64,000 nt of DNA from Holdemanella biformis DSM 3989 (GTDB lineage Bacteria > Bacillota_I > Bacilli_A > Erysipelotrichales > Erysipelotrichaceae), in the NCBI RefSeq assembly GCF_000156655.1, contig NZ_DS996842.1, positions 252,641 to 316,640 on the forward strand, read 5' to 3'. The position numbers and the translations under genes are program-made. The notes under the pieces are model-generated. The model saw only the letters and a program-made list of their open reading frames with translations. It searched no databases and had not been told where the DNA came from. This document shows positions 1 through 9,100 of the stretch, one piece after another (position 1 is the stretch's first letter; each line of letters opens with the position of its first letter).

Positions 1-45
1 TTTTATTACCTCACTTACAGGTAAAGTGTACTAGTCTATTTGACA

Positions 46-402
46 TTAATGATGTCTATATCCTGTTTTATTAAATGTGTCTTTTCTATTAAAATAATTC
101 AATATTGCCTTGTGTCCTAAACGAATTTTGACATGTTCAACCTTCCATTCTTCACCACAGACAATTGCTTTAAAACTTAAATAATTCTTTTTTAATTCTT
201 CTTTATCTATCTGCAAATCTGTTGAATACCGAAGATTTTCATAACAAGTTGGACAACAAATAAACTCAAAAATATCTTCACCATCTTTATATTTATAAAG
301 TCTCATCCCTGTTAATTCAGTGTGCACTTTTGCACCACAAAGAGGACACCTTCTGGCATATCCGCCAATTACTTTATCCTTAACGTGTTGTGGTTTACAC
401 AT
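46..402 (-). CDS. Small zinc-ribbon-like protein, unknown function
   Basis: Not recognised as a named family. The 118-residue product has two cysteine pairs of the kind that bind zinc: CPLC near residues 20-23 and CCPTC near residues 50-53, so a small zinc-ribbon or rubredoxin-like fold is likely. The rest is charged and soluble, with no signal peptide or membrane segment. I chose the ATG at 402; an in-frame GTG at 414 would add four residues, and neither has a strong ribosome binding site. It lies downstream of hsdR, separated by about 300 bases holding a decayed reading frame, so it may be transcribed from the restriction operon or be an unrelated neighbour. Confidence 0.6.
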   Translation of the reverse strand: MCKPQHVKDKVIGGYARRCPLCGAKVHTELTGMRLYKYKDGEDIFEFICCPTCYENLRYSTDLQIDKEELKKNYLSFKAIVCGEEWKVEHVKIRLGHKAILNYFNRKDTFNKTGYRHH

Positions 403-510
403 AAAATCTTTCACACTATTAAAATTATTATAATCTAAAGTGCTTGCTTTGTTTGTTACGATACTTTCATCTAGTGAATTATACTCAATTGTATATGTAT
501 ATTCAAAATT

Positions 511-705
511 CTATCTGGTATATTTTTCTGCTGTCCTTGTAATACTCAATGATAATGAGAAATTATCTAAGAAAAATTTCTTTAAGCAATCAACAACATC
601 ATGCTCAGAAGTTATGTTTTCGTTAATTAATAGAACATTTTGGTCTTCTAAACTAAAAGGAATTACTTGTCCTTTTATTGCTACTCCTCCTATAAAGTCA
701 TTTAA
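511..705 (-). pseudogene. Possible gene remnant downstream of hsdR
   Basis: This stretch between hsdR and the zinc-ribbon gene has no convincing complete gene. On the minus strand one frame stays open for about 65 codons (stop at 511-513, preceding in-frame stop at 706-708) and reads like protein (for example DFIGGVAIKGQV, then EDQNVLLINENI), but it has no ATG, GTG or TTG start with a ribosome binding site. It may be the tail of a gene whose 5' end was lost when the restriction locus was inserted or rearranged. An 89-codon plus-strand frame over the same bases looks like its antisense shadow. Low certainty. Confidence 0.25.
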
Positions 706-711
706 TTAACA

Positions 712-3700
712 CTAATTATAATTCGCATTATTATTAATATTATCTATAACGCTCTTAATCTCCATCCAAGTTTGAATATCATTTCCAAACAAATCTGCAA
801 CAGAACCTTTATCTGTAAATGGTGATTGTTGTAAAACACTCATATCTTTCATTAAACCATTTCTTACAATATATTCTACAATTTGATTTACAAAATAGAT
901 TTGTTCAGAATTAAGATTTCTTTCATCTAAATATTTAGAAAAAGCATCTTTGGCAGCATTCATATCCAAGCCAACAATTTCTCGAACAAATTCGCAGATA
1001 GGCTTTTCTCCTACTTCTGAATAATAGTCTTTCTTAGAACCTAATTCTTTCCATAAGATATTTTCTAAAGAAACTAAATCTGTACTACTTAATGGTTTGT
1101 TTTCTTTGATTTTCAAAATCACAGGATTATCTTTTTGATGTTGGCGAATATAATACTCAATTTTAGATTTATAATTCTTTAAATCATCATTCTCTAATTC
1201 TGAATCATTAAATTGAACATCTAAAATATCATCTTCAAAATTAGTTTCATAAGATAATCCTTGTCTTGGAATATATTTAATTAAATCTCTTAATCTTAAA
1301 CGAATATTTTCAAATTCATCTATACCACTATATTCTAAATAATTCGTATTTAAGATAGCATGAATAATTTCGCTTTCCTTTTCAATTGCAGGAATATTCG
1401 ATACTTTAGATAAACCTGTTACCTTTTTTAATAAATCTTTAATTCTACGCTTACTCTGTTTCTCCGCCAAATGAGCTAATTCAATACCATACATTAAAGC
1501 ATCAAATCGCACAGCACTTACCTCATCTTCATCTGGTAAGATTAGTGGTGCTAATTCTTGACGCACCATCAAACAATCTTCATAAGTAAGCATTTGATAA
1601 TGATCTGGATTCGAATAGAGATCCACATATTTTAAATGTTGTCTAACATCAAAACGATTACGATCCAGCTCTTTTACTTTACTAACCATATAATCGACAA
1701 GTTCTTTACGCCATTTTTTTAATTCATCCGTTTGATAATTCAAAGCTTGTAATTTATAAGCAATCTCAAACTTTAATGCAAAAACAGCTCCCTGTACTGC
1801 AAGCATATTCGGTGTTGCACTTCCTGTCTTCATTCTGAAAAATTCAAAATTACCACAGAAATCAAAAATCAAGAACTTATCTTTATCTTTTCCATCTAAA
1901 AGTCCAGGACATAATCTTGTTCCACGACCAATCATTTGCCAAAATTTAGCCTTACTCATTACTTTTTTAAAGAAAATCAGATTCACACATTCAGGCACAT
2001 CAATACCAGTGTCTAACATATCAACTGAAATCGCAATTTGAGGTAATTTTTTTGGATCAGAAAACTGGTCAATTAACGTCTGAGAATAGTTGATTTTATT
2101 ATCAATGACTTCTGCATAACCTTTTAATTCAGGATAATCCTTATTAAAAATTTCTAGAATAAATTCTGCATGCTTATGATTTTTCGCAAAAATAATTGTT
2201 TTACCAATTTTTTGCCCATAATCAATACGAATACCATATTTAAATAAAGTTGCTAATACCTTACGCACTGTATCTTTATTAAAAACATATTGGTTTATAG
2301 CTGAAGCACTAATAACTTCTGGAACATTCCCCTCTTCATCGACAAATGTTTCTTCATACTCTTCTTTTTCATCATTATCCAATTCATCCCAATGAATTCC
2401 GTTCTTCATAAATTCTGTAGAACATTCTATAGATTTATAATCAACTAAAAATTCATCTTTTACAGCCTGAGCTAATTCATAACCATATGTCGGAATTCCA
2501 TTTTCTAATTCAAAAACTTCATATGTATTCTTATCAATTTCATCTTTAGGTGTTGCCGTTAAACCAACTAAAGGTGCATCAAAATATGAAAATATATCTC
2601 TATACTTGTTATAAATAGATCTATGCGCTTCATCACAAATAATCAAATCAAAATGCCCGCAAGTAAATAATTTCTTTCCTTCATCCTTAATCGTATCTAT
2701 ACAACCAATCATTGTTTGGTAAGTCGAAAATACTGCATGTGCATTATAATTTTCCTTATCTTCCACTAAATTTGTAGCCGAGAGGTCCGGCAACAAATTC
2801 ACAAAACTACGTTTTGCCTGTGTAACTAAGGAGTTACGATCTGCCAAGAATAAAATATTCTTTATCCAGCCATTATTTAATAGCACATCAACTAAACTAA
2901 TAACCGTTCTGGTTTTGCCTGATCCAGTAGCCATGACTAATAAAGCTTTTCTTCTATTCCCCTTATCAAAGGCTTCACATACAGCACGAACTGCAGCTTC
3001 CTGATAATAACGACCAGCTATATTCTTATTAATCGCAATATAATTCAAATGAGATTTTGTTCTTCTCAAATTAAAATACTTTTCTAAATCACGTTTTGAA
3101 TAAATACTCGATACTCTTCTTTCAGGATAATCATTATCTATTATGCGTGTTTCAAAGCCATTCGTAATAAAGATTACTGGTCTTCTTTTATATTTCTTCT
3201 CTAATAAATCCGCATACAATTTTGCTTGTTGTCTTCCTACCGCAGGATCTTTACAACTTCTCTTAGCTTCAATTACCGCTAATGGAATATTCATATCATC
3301 ATATAGAACATAATCCGCATAGCCAACTTCTGACTTATTTGGCATACCATCAAGTTCAACTTCATTAATCCAGTCTTTACCTTCAATCCATCCAGCATCC
3401 ATCAACATCGCATCAATATATAATTTACGTGTTTTAAATTCAGATAAATCTAATGGTTTTGAAACATATGTCTCTTGTTGTTGAACACGACGAGAACTCA
3501 ATTCCTCTTTCAAAGATTTATTTTCAGCAATCAAAGCCTCTAAATCAACATCAGGAACCACTTTAACAGGAGTCACTTCCTCTTGTTCTAATAATGATTC
3601 GTCAAATTCTCTTTCTTCGTAATTATCACCATAACAATACGCAATAAAATCAGTAAAATAGAACAAGTTACGTAAACATATTTTGGCAATACTAGCCGTT

Positions 3701-4005
3701 TTTGTCGTTGAAGTATGAACTGCTTCATTTCCATATCGACGGATAAACTCAATTCGTTTCCAAATATCATCATCCATGATTGATTTAAAAGCTCGTGTAT
3801 TCATTAATGTATGCAAATTATCCTGGTATGGAACATCCAAATCTGCATCTACTGAATACATCCACTTAATGCCTGCCTCTAGTGCACGTCTACAGTTGAT
3901 AATACACGTACTAACATCAATCTTATACGTCTTTTCTGCAACAATAGCTATATCTACAAAGCTATCAAAATCTTTTTCTTTCTTTAAATAATCGAAGTTA
4001 GTCAT
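712..4005 (-). CDS. hsdR: Type I restriction enzyme, motor/nuclease subunit HsdR
   Basis: ATP-driven translocase and endonuclease subunit of a type I restriction-modification complex (HsdR2M2S1), cutting unmodified DNA away from the recognition site. Domains in order: an N-terminal DUF4145-like domain (about 1-125); a PD-(D/E)XK nuclease with YADYVLYDD near 231 and VIEAKR near 247; helicase motor with Walker A MATGSGKTRT near 360, DEAH box (CDEAHR) near 459, TATP shortly after, and motif VI QMIGRGTRL near 692; then an EcoEI-type C-terminal region that binds HsdM/HsdS. At 1097 residues it is full length for the EcoEI-like group. Its ATG overlaps the end of the upstream hsdS gene by 8 bases, so the two are translationally coupled. 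All catalytic motifs look intact. Confidence 0.95.
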   Translation of the reverse strand: MTNFDYLKKEKDFDSFVDIAIVAEKTYKIDVSTCIINCRRALEAGIKWMYSVDADLDVPYQDNLHTLMNTRAFKSIMDDDIWKRIEFIRRYGNEAVHTSTTKTASIAKICLRNLFYFTDFIAYCYGDNYEEREFDESLLEQEEVTPVKVVPDVDLEALIAENKSLKEELSSRRVQQQETYVSKPLDLSEFKTRKLYIDAMLMDAGWIEGKDWINEVELDGMPNKSEVGYADYVLYDDMNIPLAVIEAKRSCKDPAVGRQQAKLYADLLEKKYKRRPVIFITNGFETRIIDNDYPERRVSSIYSKRDLEKYFNLRRTKSHLNYIAINKNIAGRYYQEAAVRAVCEAFDKGNRRKALLVMATGSGKTRTVISLVDVLLNNGWIKNILFLADRNSLVTQAKRSFVNLLPDLSATNLVEDKENYNAHAVFSTYQTMIGCIDTIKDEGKKLFTCGHFDLIICDEAHRSIYNKYRDIFSYFDAPLVGLTATPKDEIDKNTYEVFELENGIPTYGYELAQAVKDEFLVDYKSIECSTEFMKNGIHWDELDNDEKEEYEETFVDEEGNVPEVISASAINQYVFNKDTVRKVLATLFKYGIRIDYGQKIGKTIIFAKNHKHAEFILEIFNKDYPELKGYAEVIDNKINYSQTLIDQFSDPKKLPQIAISVDMLDTGIDVPECVNLIFFKKVMSKAKFWQMIGRGTRLCPGLLDGKDKDKFLIFDFCGNFEFFRMKTGSATPNMLAVQGAVFALKFEIAYKLQALNYQTDELKKWRKELVDYMVSKVKELDRNRFDVRQHLKYVDLYSNPDHYQMLTYEDCLMVRQELAPLILPDEDEVSAVRFDALMYGIELAHLAEKQSKRRIKDLLKKVTGLSKVSNIPAIEKESEIIHAILNTNYLEYSGIDEFENIRLRLRDLIKYIPRQGLSYETNFEDDILDVQFNDSELENDDLKNYKSKIEYYIRQHQKDNPVILKIKENKPLSSTDLVSLENILWKELGSKKDYYSEVGEKPICEFVREIVGLDMNAAKDAFSKYLDERNLNSEQIYFVNQIVEYIVRNGLMKDMSVLQQSPFTDKGSVADLFGNDIQTWMEIKSVIDNINNNANYN

Positions 4006-5095
4006 ATACTACCTCTCTTTCTAGTTCTATAATACTCTTCTTAATATCAAACCTTGATTTATCGACTTGTTGGATGAAGTCAGCAAATTGATTTTGTAAA
4101 TCAATCGGTGGTTGATATATATTAAAATCTAATACATCTTTCTGATTAATGCTTGCTTGATTTACTGCTTTTTTTGCATGATTAACAATCTGATCATATA
4201 TAAACTGACTACACAACAATTTACAAATATATACTGAATTATAAGTTTCTGGATCAAAATGCATTCTCATCATATTAGATTCATACACTGTATCTTCCAA
4301 AAGCCCTTTTATATGTGCACATTTTCCTAAATATTCAATACTATTCACTCGATTAATGACAATGTCATCTTCTAAAAGTAGATATTTCTGTTTTTCCGTT
4401 TCAGAACATTTTAGTCTTTTTAATGAAGCAAAATCAGTAACTATTCCATCATAAAATCCATCTATTCTTAAAATTGGAATACCTGATCTATCTGTAACAT
4501 AATCTGACTGTGGTTTATACAATCCATTTTGTGGTTCAACTGTAACAGCATCTTTTATTTTTAGTTTTTCCCATTTCAAAGGATTAGTATATGGATCACC
4601 AAACATCTCTATAAATCGGGCTTTAACTAATGAATCAAGTTTATCTATGGTTTTCTTTCTTAATTCTATTAACTCTAAAGAAATATTCATTAAATTCACA
4701 ATATACTTTTGTTCCACAATAGAAGGCAATTCAACTAGTACATCTGTTAAATTTCCTAATTTAATATACTTAATAACTCCACCGATTGATTGTTTCCTAA
4801 GTTCTCCTATATATCCTTCTAAAAAATGATATAAGTAAGGCATATAAAGCAGGCCATTACTATTATCCTCTATAATATAGGTTCTTTGATAGGCATCAAA
4901 TTTACCATTATAGTACTTAACATTTAAATCACCATTTCCGGCAACTAATACACATTCACAATCATAAGAATAGCTATTTATTCTTAATGGATCCTTCGAG
5001 CAAGTAAAAAAAGGATATTTCCCGTCTGCAGAAGAAGCGTTAGCATCAAGTTTACCTGTTTTTATTTTTGTTATTTCACCAACTTTTACCTTCAT
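3998..5095 (-). CDS. hsdS: Type I restriction specificity subunit HsdS (copy 1, next to hsdR)
   Basis: DNA-sequence specificity subunit with two target recognition domains (TRD1 about 1-130, TRD2 about 170-325) separated by a central conserved helix region ending LVKARFIEMFGDP (near 155-167) and closed by a second conserved region containing QVDKSRFDIKKS. The 365-residue protein has two full TRDs, so it should be functional. Its C-terminus is shorter and different from copy 2: the YDSLMQEYFG tail is absent and the gene ends inside the hsdR start. Its central and terminal conserved regions share 32-bp and 20-bp identical DNA with hsdS copy 2 (4593-4624 with 6792-6823; 4052-4071 with 6266-6285). 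A 13-bp repeat lies 11 bases before its ATG. Confidence 0.93.
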   Translation of the reverse strand: MKVKVGEITKIKTGKLDANASSADGKYPFFTCSKDPLRINSYSYDCECVLVAGNGDLNVKYYNGKFDAYQRTYIIEDNSNGLLYMPYLYHFLEGYIGELRKQSIGGVIKYIKLGNLTDVLVELPSIVEQKYIVNLMNISLELIELRKKTIDKLDSLVKARFIEMFGDPYTNPLKWEKLKIKDAVTVEPQNGLYKPQSDYVTDRSGIPILRIDGFYDGIVTDFASLKRLKCSETEKQKYLLLEDDIVINRVNSIEYLGKCAHIKGLLEDTVYESNMMRMHFDPETYNSVYICKLLCSQFIYDQIVNHAKKAVNQASINQKDVLDFNIYQPPIDLQNQFADFIQQVDKSRFDIKKSIIELEREVVYD

Positions 5096-5106
5096 CTATA
5101 TTCAGT

Positions 5107-5119
5107 AAATCCGAATTTA
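5107..5119. repeat. 13-bp direct repeat upstream of hsdS copy 1 (candidate recombination site)
   Basis: The plus-strand sequence AAATCCGAATTTA occurs here and again, in the same orientation, at 7302-7314. On the coding strand it reads TAAATTCGGATTT and sits 11 bases before the hsdS copy 1 start and 10 bases before the hsdS copy 2 start. It has short inverted arms (AAAT and ATTT), as a tyrosine recombinase core site often has. The two copies exactly bracket hsdS copy 2 plus the integrase gene. That this is the recombinase crossover site is inference. Confidence 0.45.
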
Positions 5120-5147
5120 CCTCTGCAAAGATTATCATACATGACAT

Positions 5148-6143
5148 TTAAGCAACAAATTTTCTATGGGATTCTTTAACATTATTTTGGTTTACCATTG
5201 CATAATGCATTGTAGTATCTATTTGAGAATGTCCTAATAGACTTTGTACTTGTTCTATAGGCATGCCTTTATCAATTGCCTTAGTAGCAACTGTTCGTCT
5301 AAATTTGTGTGGATGCACTTTATTAATGCCAAGTTTTCTACCTAATTGACGAAGTCTTATCTCGACTCCACTAATATTCAATCTGTCATGCGGTGCATCT
5401 AATGAAACAAATAACGCTACATTGTCATCATTTCTAGAATTAATATAGTTTCTTAAATGAATCTTTGTTCTGGCATCAAAATAAACCGGTCTTTCTTTAT
5501 TACCTTTACCAAAGACAACACACTCTCTATTCTCAAAATCAATATCATTTATGTTTAATCTAACTAGTTCACCAACACGCATACCGGTAGATGAAAGAAG
5601 ATCGATAATTGCTAAATCCCTTAGATTATTACAATTATCTCTTAACAATTCTAAAGTTTCATCTGAATATGTTTCTTTAATAACTTTATCAGTTTTTATT
5701 TTATGAATTCTTTTCATTGGACTTTTCAAAATATAATTTTCTTCTTCCAACCAAGAGAAAAAACTACTTAAATTTCTTCTAATGTTATCAATACTTGCTT
5801 TGGAACAATTATTAATCTTCTGATATTCAGTCAAATACATTCTTAGATCATCTGTTGTTAAATGAGTAACATTCTTAGTAATCATCGAATCCATTTTAAT
5901 TAAAGTAGCATAATAATATTTTGTAGTTCTTTCACTGCAACCTTCAATTTCTTTAGCAGCAATAAATTTATTTATAAGTTCTATATTCGTGAATTCACAA
6001 ATATGGATATCCGTATCTTCAACCACTTTTATTTCTACTTTATCTAAGCAACGACATAATACAGTATGTAAAACATCTAACTGAGAATTATCTAAATAAT
6101 TCAATAATGACTGTTCTATTTCTTGTATGATTGTATTTTTCAT
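5148..6143 (-). CDS. Tyrosine recombinase (XerC/XerD-like integrase) in the hsdS locus
   Basis: Site-specific recombinase of the phage-integrase family, 331 residues. An N-terminal SAM-like DNA-binding domain (about 60-155, with NKFIAAKEIEGCS and FFSWLEEENYI) is followed by the catalytic domain. The visible active-site residues are Arg in TGMRVGEL (near 187), Lys in FGKGNKERPV, the HxxR motif in HKFRRT (near 280), His in LLGHSQ and the Tyr nucleophile in MHYAMV (near 315). I chose the ATG at 6143 because GGAGG lies 8 bases upstream; an upstream in-frame ATG at 6179 lacks a site. It lies between two same-strand hsdS genes, 15 bases after hsdS copy 2. Recombinases at such loci switch specificity by recombining hsdS segments. 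Confidence 0.93.
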   Translation of the reverse strand: MKNTIIQEIEQSLLNYLDNSQLDVLHTVLCRCLDKVEIKVVEDTDIHICEFTNIELINKFIAAKEIEGCSERTTKYYYATLIKMDSMITKNVTHLTTDDLRMYLTEYQKINNCSKASIDNIRRNLSSFFSWLEEENYILKSPMKRIHKIKTDKVIKETYSDETLELLRDNCNNLRDLAIIDLLSSTGMRVGELVRLNINDIDFENRECVVFGKGNKERPVYFDARTKIHLRNYINSRNDDNVALFVSLDAPHDRLNISGVEIRLRQLGRKLGINKVHPHKFRRTVATKAIDKGMPIEQVQSLLGHSQIDTTMHYAMVNQNNVKESHRKFVA

Positions 6144-6193
6144 GCTAATAACCTCCATTACCAACATCTCTACAACCATAAATTTTAACTATC

Positions 6194-7291
6194 TTATCCA
6201 AAATATTCTTGCATTAAACTATCATATAATTGCTGTGTCTTTTCTAATGACTTCTTAACTTCTTCCCTTGATTTATCGACTTGTTTAACAAAGTTATCAA
6301 ATTTTCTTTGGATATTTAAATCTGGATTCATCACTTTAATTGTTCTTACTTTTTGTATGCCAAAAGCAGCTTGTGAAGTGGAATTTTTAGCTTCAGCAAA
6401 CTGTCTATCTACGTAACCAGATTCCAATGAATATTTTAAAAAATAAGGACTTACCAAATTGTTATTTGGTTGAACTAAAACAACATTTGCTGATAAAGTA
6501 TAATCATCACGTGGTGGAATAAATACTGGATTACCTATAGTCCCTATCTTTCCAATTACAAAATCACCATCATGTAGCGTATATCTTTTCGATTGTTCTT
6601 CTAAAATTTTCCGACTAACTTTCCGGGCACCTTCAAAATCTATCCTTCCCGTCTTATAGTTACAATCCCTTATGCTAATATAAGGAATTCCACTTTCATC
6701 TATAGGTGGTGTTCTATGGCTCGGTTGCGGATCTATGGTATCAGCAACTTCTCCTACTTGATGAATTGGATATTTAGCAGACCCATCCAAAGGATCACCA
6801 AACATCTCTATAAATCGGGCTTTGGTTAATGAACCAAATAATTCTAATTCTCTATTTAACTTTTCTATGTTTTCCGTTATTGTATCCAGATGAGAAACAA
6901 TTTTTTCTTGAGTGGTTAAGTCTGGAACTTTGCTAACATTTATCTCCTCAATATATTTCTTATTTGTATGTTTCAATCCAGCACCTTTGAATCCAGCTTC
7001 CAACACACTCATATGCGATTTAAAGAAATAGTATAAATATTTACATTTTATTTTAGAATTAGGAAATAGCACTAAGCAATCCGTTGAGACACTAAATTTC
7101 CCATTATAATAATGAAGTGTCGCATTACCACCAGTTCCCATAATAATAGCTTCTTTATCAAATTGAAAATCTGTATAACGTTTATTTTCATCTGCGCTCG
7201 AAGTAAAAAATAAATATTTAGCATTTTCAACAGCTTCTCCAGCTTTTATTCTTGATTTTGGAGCATATGAACATAGGTCCTTAATTTTCAT
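6194..7291 (-). CDS. hsdS: Type I restriction specificity subunit HsdS (copy 2, next to hsdM)
   Basis: Second full-length specificity subunit, 365 residues, with TRD1 (about 1-130), central conserved region ending LTKARFIEMFGDP, TRD2 and a terminal conserved region with QVDKSREEVKKS followed by the usual tail YDSLMQEYFG. Apart from the conserved segments its TRDs are unlike those of copy 1, so the two should recognise different DNA sequences. It starts 23 bases after the hsdM stop, the first hsdS read in the operon. The 13-bp repeat at 7302-7314 lies between the hsdM stop and this start. The ribosome binding site is weak in both hsdS genes. Which copy, or chimera, is assembled with HsdM cannot be told from sequence. 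Confidence 0.93.
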   Translation of the reverse strand: MKIKDLCSYAPKSRIKAGEAVENAKYLFFTSSADENKRYTDFQFDKEAIIMGTGGNATLHYYNGKFSVSTDCLVLFPNSKIKCKYLYYFFKSHMSVLEAGFKGAGLKHTNKKYIEEINVSKVPDLTTQEKIVSHLDTITENIEKLNRELELFGSLTKARFIEMFGDPLDGSAKYPIHQVGEVADTIDPQPSHRTPPIDESGIPYISIRDCNYKTGRIDFEGARKVSRKILEEQSKRYTLHDGDFVIGKIGTIGNPVFIPPRDDYTLSANVVLVQPNNNLVSPYFLKYSLESGYVDRQFAEAKNSTSQAAFGIQKVRTIKVMNPDLNIQRKFDNFVKQVDKSREEVKKSLEKTQQLYDSLMQEYFG

Positions 7292-7301
7292 TCGCTTCTA
7301 C

Positions 7302-7314
7302 AAATCCGAATTTA
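7302..7314. repeat. 13-bp direct repeat upstream of hsdS copy 2 (candidate recombination site)
   Basis: Identical and in the same orientation as the 13-mer at 5107-5119. It begins on the coding strand directly after the hsdM TGA stop (7315-7317). Recombination between the two copies would excise hsdS copy 2 and the integrase as a circle and put hsdS copy 1 directly behind hsdM with the same spacing. The repeat is observed; the recombination is inferred. Confidence 0.45.
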
Positions 7315-8838
7315 TCATTCAGATTCTTCCTCCTTTCCATCATTCAACAAAGCCTTTAACTCTGCCAAATTCTTATCAATTTCTCTATTTAAAGCTTCAA
7401 TATCAGCTAAAATTTCACTTGTTGGTGGATATTCTACCTTTTCATAGACAACTTCTTTATATTTATTGATAGATAGATCATAATCATTATCAATAATCTC
7501 TTGCTTATCAACCAAGAAACTTTGTTCAGTACGCTTTCTTTCTACTTCTTTATCTAAATTCTTGAATCTTTCTAAAATGTCTGGAATATCACTTTCTTTT
7601 ACAGGAGCACGTTTATCATCTAACGAGAATCCATCGGCTTTCATGTCATAGAACCAAACTTTATCAGTTCCACCATGACCGGTCTTTGTGAAAATCAAAA
7701 TACCGGTTGATACACCAGCATATGGTTTAAATACACCTGATGGCATTGAAATAACTGCTACAAGACGATTATCGTCAACAATAGCTTGTCGAATAGCTTT
7801 GTGTGCTTTACTTGAACCAAATAAAACTCCATCCGGAACAATACATGCACATCTTCCACCAACTTTTAACATACGAATAAACAATGCTAAGAATAATAAT
7901 TCAGTTTTCTTAGTTTTCGCAATCTTTAATAAGTCTGTTGAAACAGAATCATAATCTAAAGACCCTTTAAAAGGTGGATTGGCTAAAATCATAGAGTACT
8001 TATTGTTATCTGTATTTTGATCTGATAAACTATCGCGATATTCAATATTTGGAGATTCAACACCATGCGTCATCATATTCATTGCTCCAATACGAAGCAT
8101 AGTTCTATCCATATCAAAACCATTAAACATATGATTCATAAAATGATCACGATTCTGTTTATTCATCAAAATGTCATTTCTATATTTTTCCATTAAATAA
8201 TCACTAGCAACCACCAAAAATCCACTTGTACCACATGCTGGATCACAAATTAATTCTTGAGGTGTTGGATTCATTAATTCAACCATCATACGAATAATAT
8301 GACGAGGCGTTCTGAACTGTCCATTACGTCCTGCTGAAGCAATCTTAGACAATAAGTATTCATATACATCACCACGAATATCCATACTTGTAGTTTTATC
8401 CATTAAGCTATAAATCTCATCCAAAGAATCAATGACCTTAGATAATACTAATGCTGTTGGAATTTTAAAAATTGCATCATCCATATATTTAGAATAGGCA
8501 CTATCCTTATCACTATGTAAAATCTTTATAAATGGAAAAACCCATTCCTGCATAATTTCATATTGTTTATTCGCAGGATAATCATGGAACGTAGACCATT
8601 TCAATTGATTTCCATCAATACTACGCTCACCAATCATTACCTCATCGGCAAATACACTTGTATACGGAATCCCTAGCATATTAGACTCCTTTGCCTTTTT
8701 ATTATCTGCAACATCCAAATCACGAATAAACATCAAATATGTTATTTGCTCAATAACCTCTAATGGATTTGTTAATCCACCTGCCGCAAACACATCCCAA
8801 AGCGCATCAATTTTATTTTTAATTTCTCCTGTAACCAT
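7315..8838 (-). CDS. hsdM: Type I restriction-modification DNA methyltransferase HsdM
   Basis: N6-adenine methyltransferase subunit that modifies host DNA and forms the core of the restriction complex. The 507-residue protein has the HsdM N-terminal helical domain (about 1-135), the AdoMet-binding motif DPACGTSGFLV (near 201-211) and the catalytic NPPF motif in ILANPPFKGS (near 287-291), typical of gamma-class N6 methylases. A charged helical tail (about 440-507) is expected to contact HsdS. GGAGAG lies 5 bases before the ATG, and the gene begins 9 bases after the stop of the small XRE regulator, so the two are one transcription unit. Full length and apparently intact. Confidence 0.95.
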   Translation of the reverse strand: MVTGEIKNKIDALWDVFAAGGLTNPLEVIEQITYLMFIRDLDVADNKKAKESNMLGIPYTSVFADEVMIGERSIDGNQLKWSTFHDYPANKQYEIMQEWVFPFIKILHSDKDSAYSKYMDDAIFKIPTALVLSKVIDSLDEIYSLMDKTTSMDIRGDVYEYLLSKIASAGRNGQFRTPRHIIRMMVELMNPTPQELICDPACGTSGFLVVASDYLMEKYRNDILMNKQNRDHFMNHMFNGFDMDRTMLRIGAMNMMTHGVESPNIEYRDSLSDQNTDNNKYSMILANPPFKGSLDYDSVSTDLLKIAKTKKTELLFLALFIRMLKVGGRCACIVPDGVLFGSSKAHKAIRQAIVDDNRLVAVISMPSGVFKPYAGVSTGILIFTKTGHGGTDKVWFYDMKADGFSLDDKRAPVKESDIPDILERFKNLDKEVERKRTEQSFLVDKQEIIDNDYDLSINKYKEVVYEKVEYPPTSEILADIEALNREIDKNLAELKALLNDGKEEESE

Positions 8839-8847
8839 AACTCTCTC

Positions 8848-9048
8848 CTACTTAATCAATTCCACTACATCATCAAATGAGCAATCCAAACAATCGCAAA
8901 TACGAATCAATGTATCCATAGATACAGTTTCCTGTTTAGATAATTTTGCGAGTGTAGCCGGTGTTAACTTAGCTTCTTTCGCTAAATCCGTCTTTTTCAT
9001 GCCCTTATCAATCAATAATTTAAATAGCTTATTATAACTTATCTGCAT
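8848..9048 (-). CDS. XRE-family HTH regulator heading the restriction operon
   Basis: Cro/C1-type helix-turn-helix protein of 66 residues, essentially one HTH_3 domain: KKTDLAKEAKLTPATLAKLS forms the recognition unit, followed by MDTLIRICDCLDCSFDDVVE. Such small regulators often control the operon they head, here perhaps delaying or damping restriction gene expression in the manner of controller proteins; that role is inference. It is the first gene of the leftward xre-hsdM-hsdS-int-hsdS-hsdR unit, preceded by GAGAGG and a candidate promoter within 60 bases. A tidy operator could not be picked out by eye. Confidence 0.85.
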   Translation of the reverse strand: MQISYNKLFKLLIDKGMKKTDLAKEAKLTPATLAKLSKQETVSMDTLIRICDCLDCSFDDVVELIK

Positions 9049-9071
9049 AAAACGGTCCTCTCTTAGAATCT

Positions 9072-9100
9072 ATTATACGTGAAACGCTTACAGTTATAAA
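9072..9100 (-). promoter_or_regulatory. Candidate promoter of the restriction-modification operon
   Basis: On the minus strand a perfect -10 TATAAT lies at 9072-9077 and a weak -35 TTTATA at 9095-9100 (17-base spacer), placing the start of transcription about 17 bases before the xre ATG. A TTGACA is also present at 9129-9134 but has only a poor -10 at the right distance. Confidence 0.4.

Noticed and set aside
1-45. Hairpin-like CACTT...AAGTG at the left edge
   Set aside because: The loop is large and no T run follows on either strand, so it was not called a terminator.
440-709. An 89-codon plus-strand reading frame
   Set aside because: Its amino-acid make-up is poor and it is antisense to a better minus-strand frame (511-705); no ribosome binding site precedes it.
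3998-7291. Inverted-repeat hsdS switch of the SpnIII kind
   Set aside because: Both hsdS genes and all shared segments are in the same orientation; no inverted hsdS copy is present in the window, so inversion is not supported.
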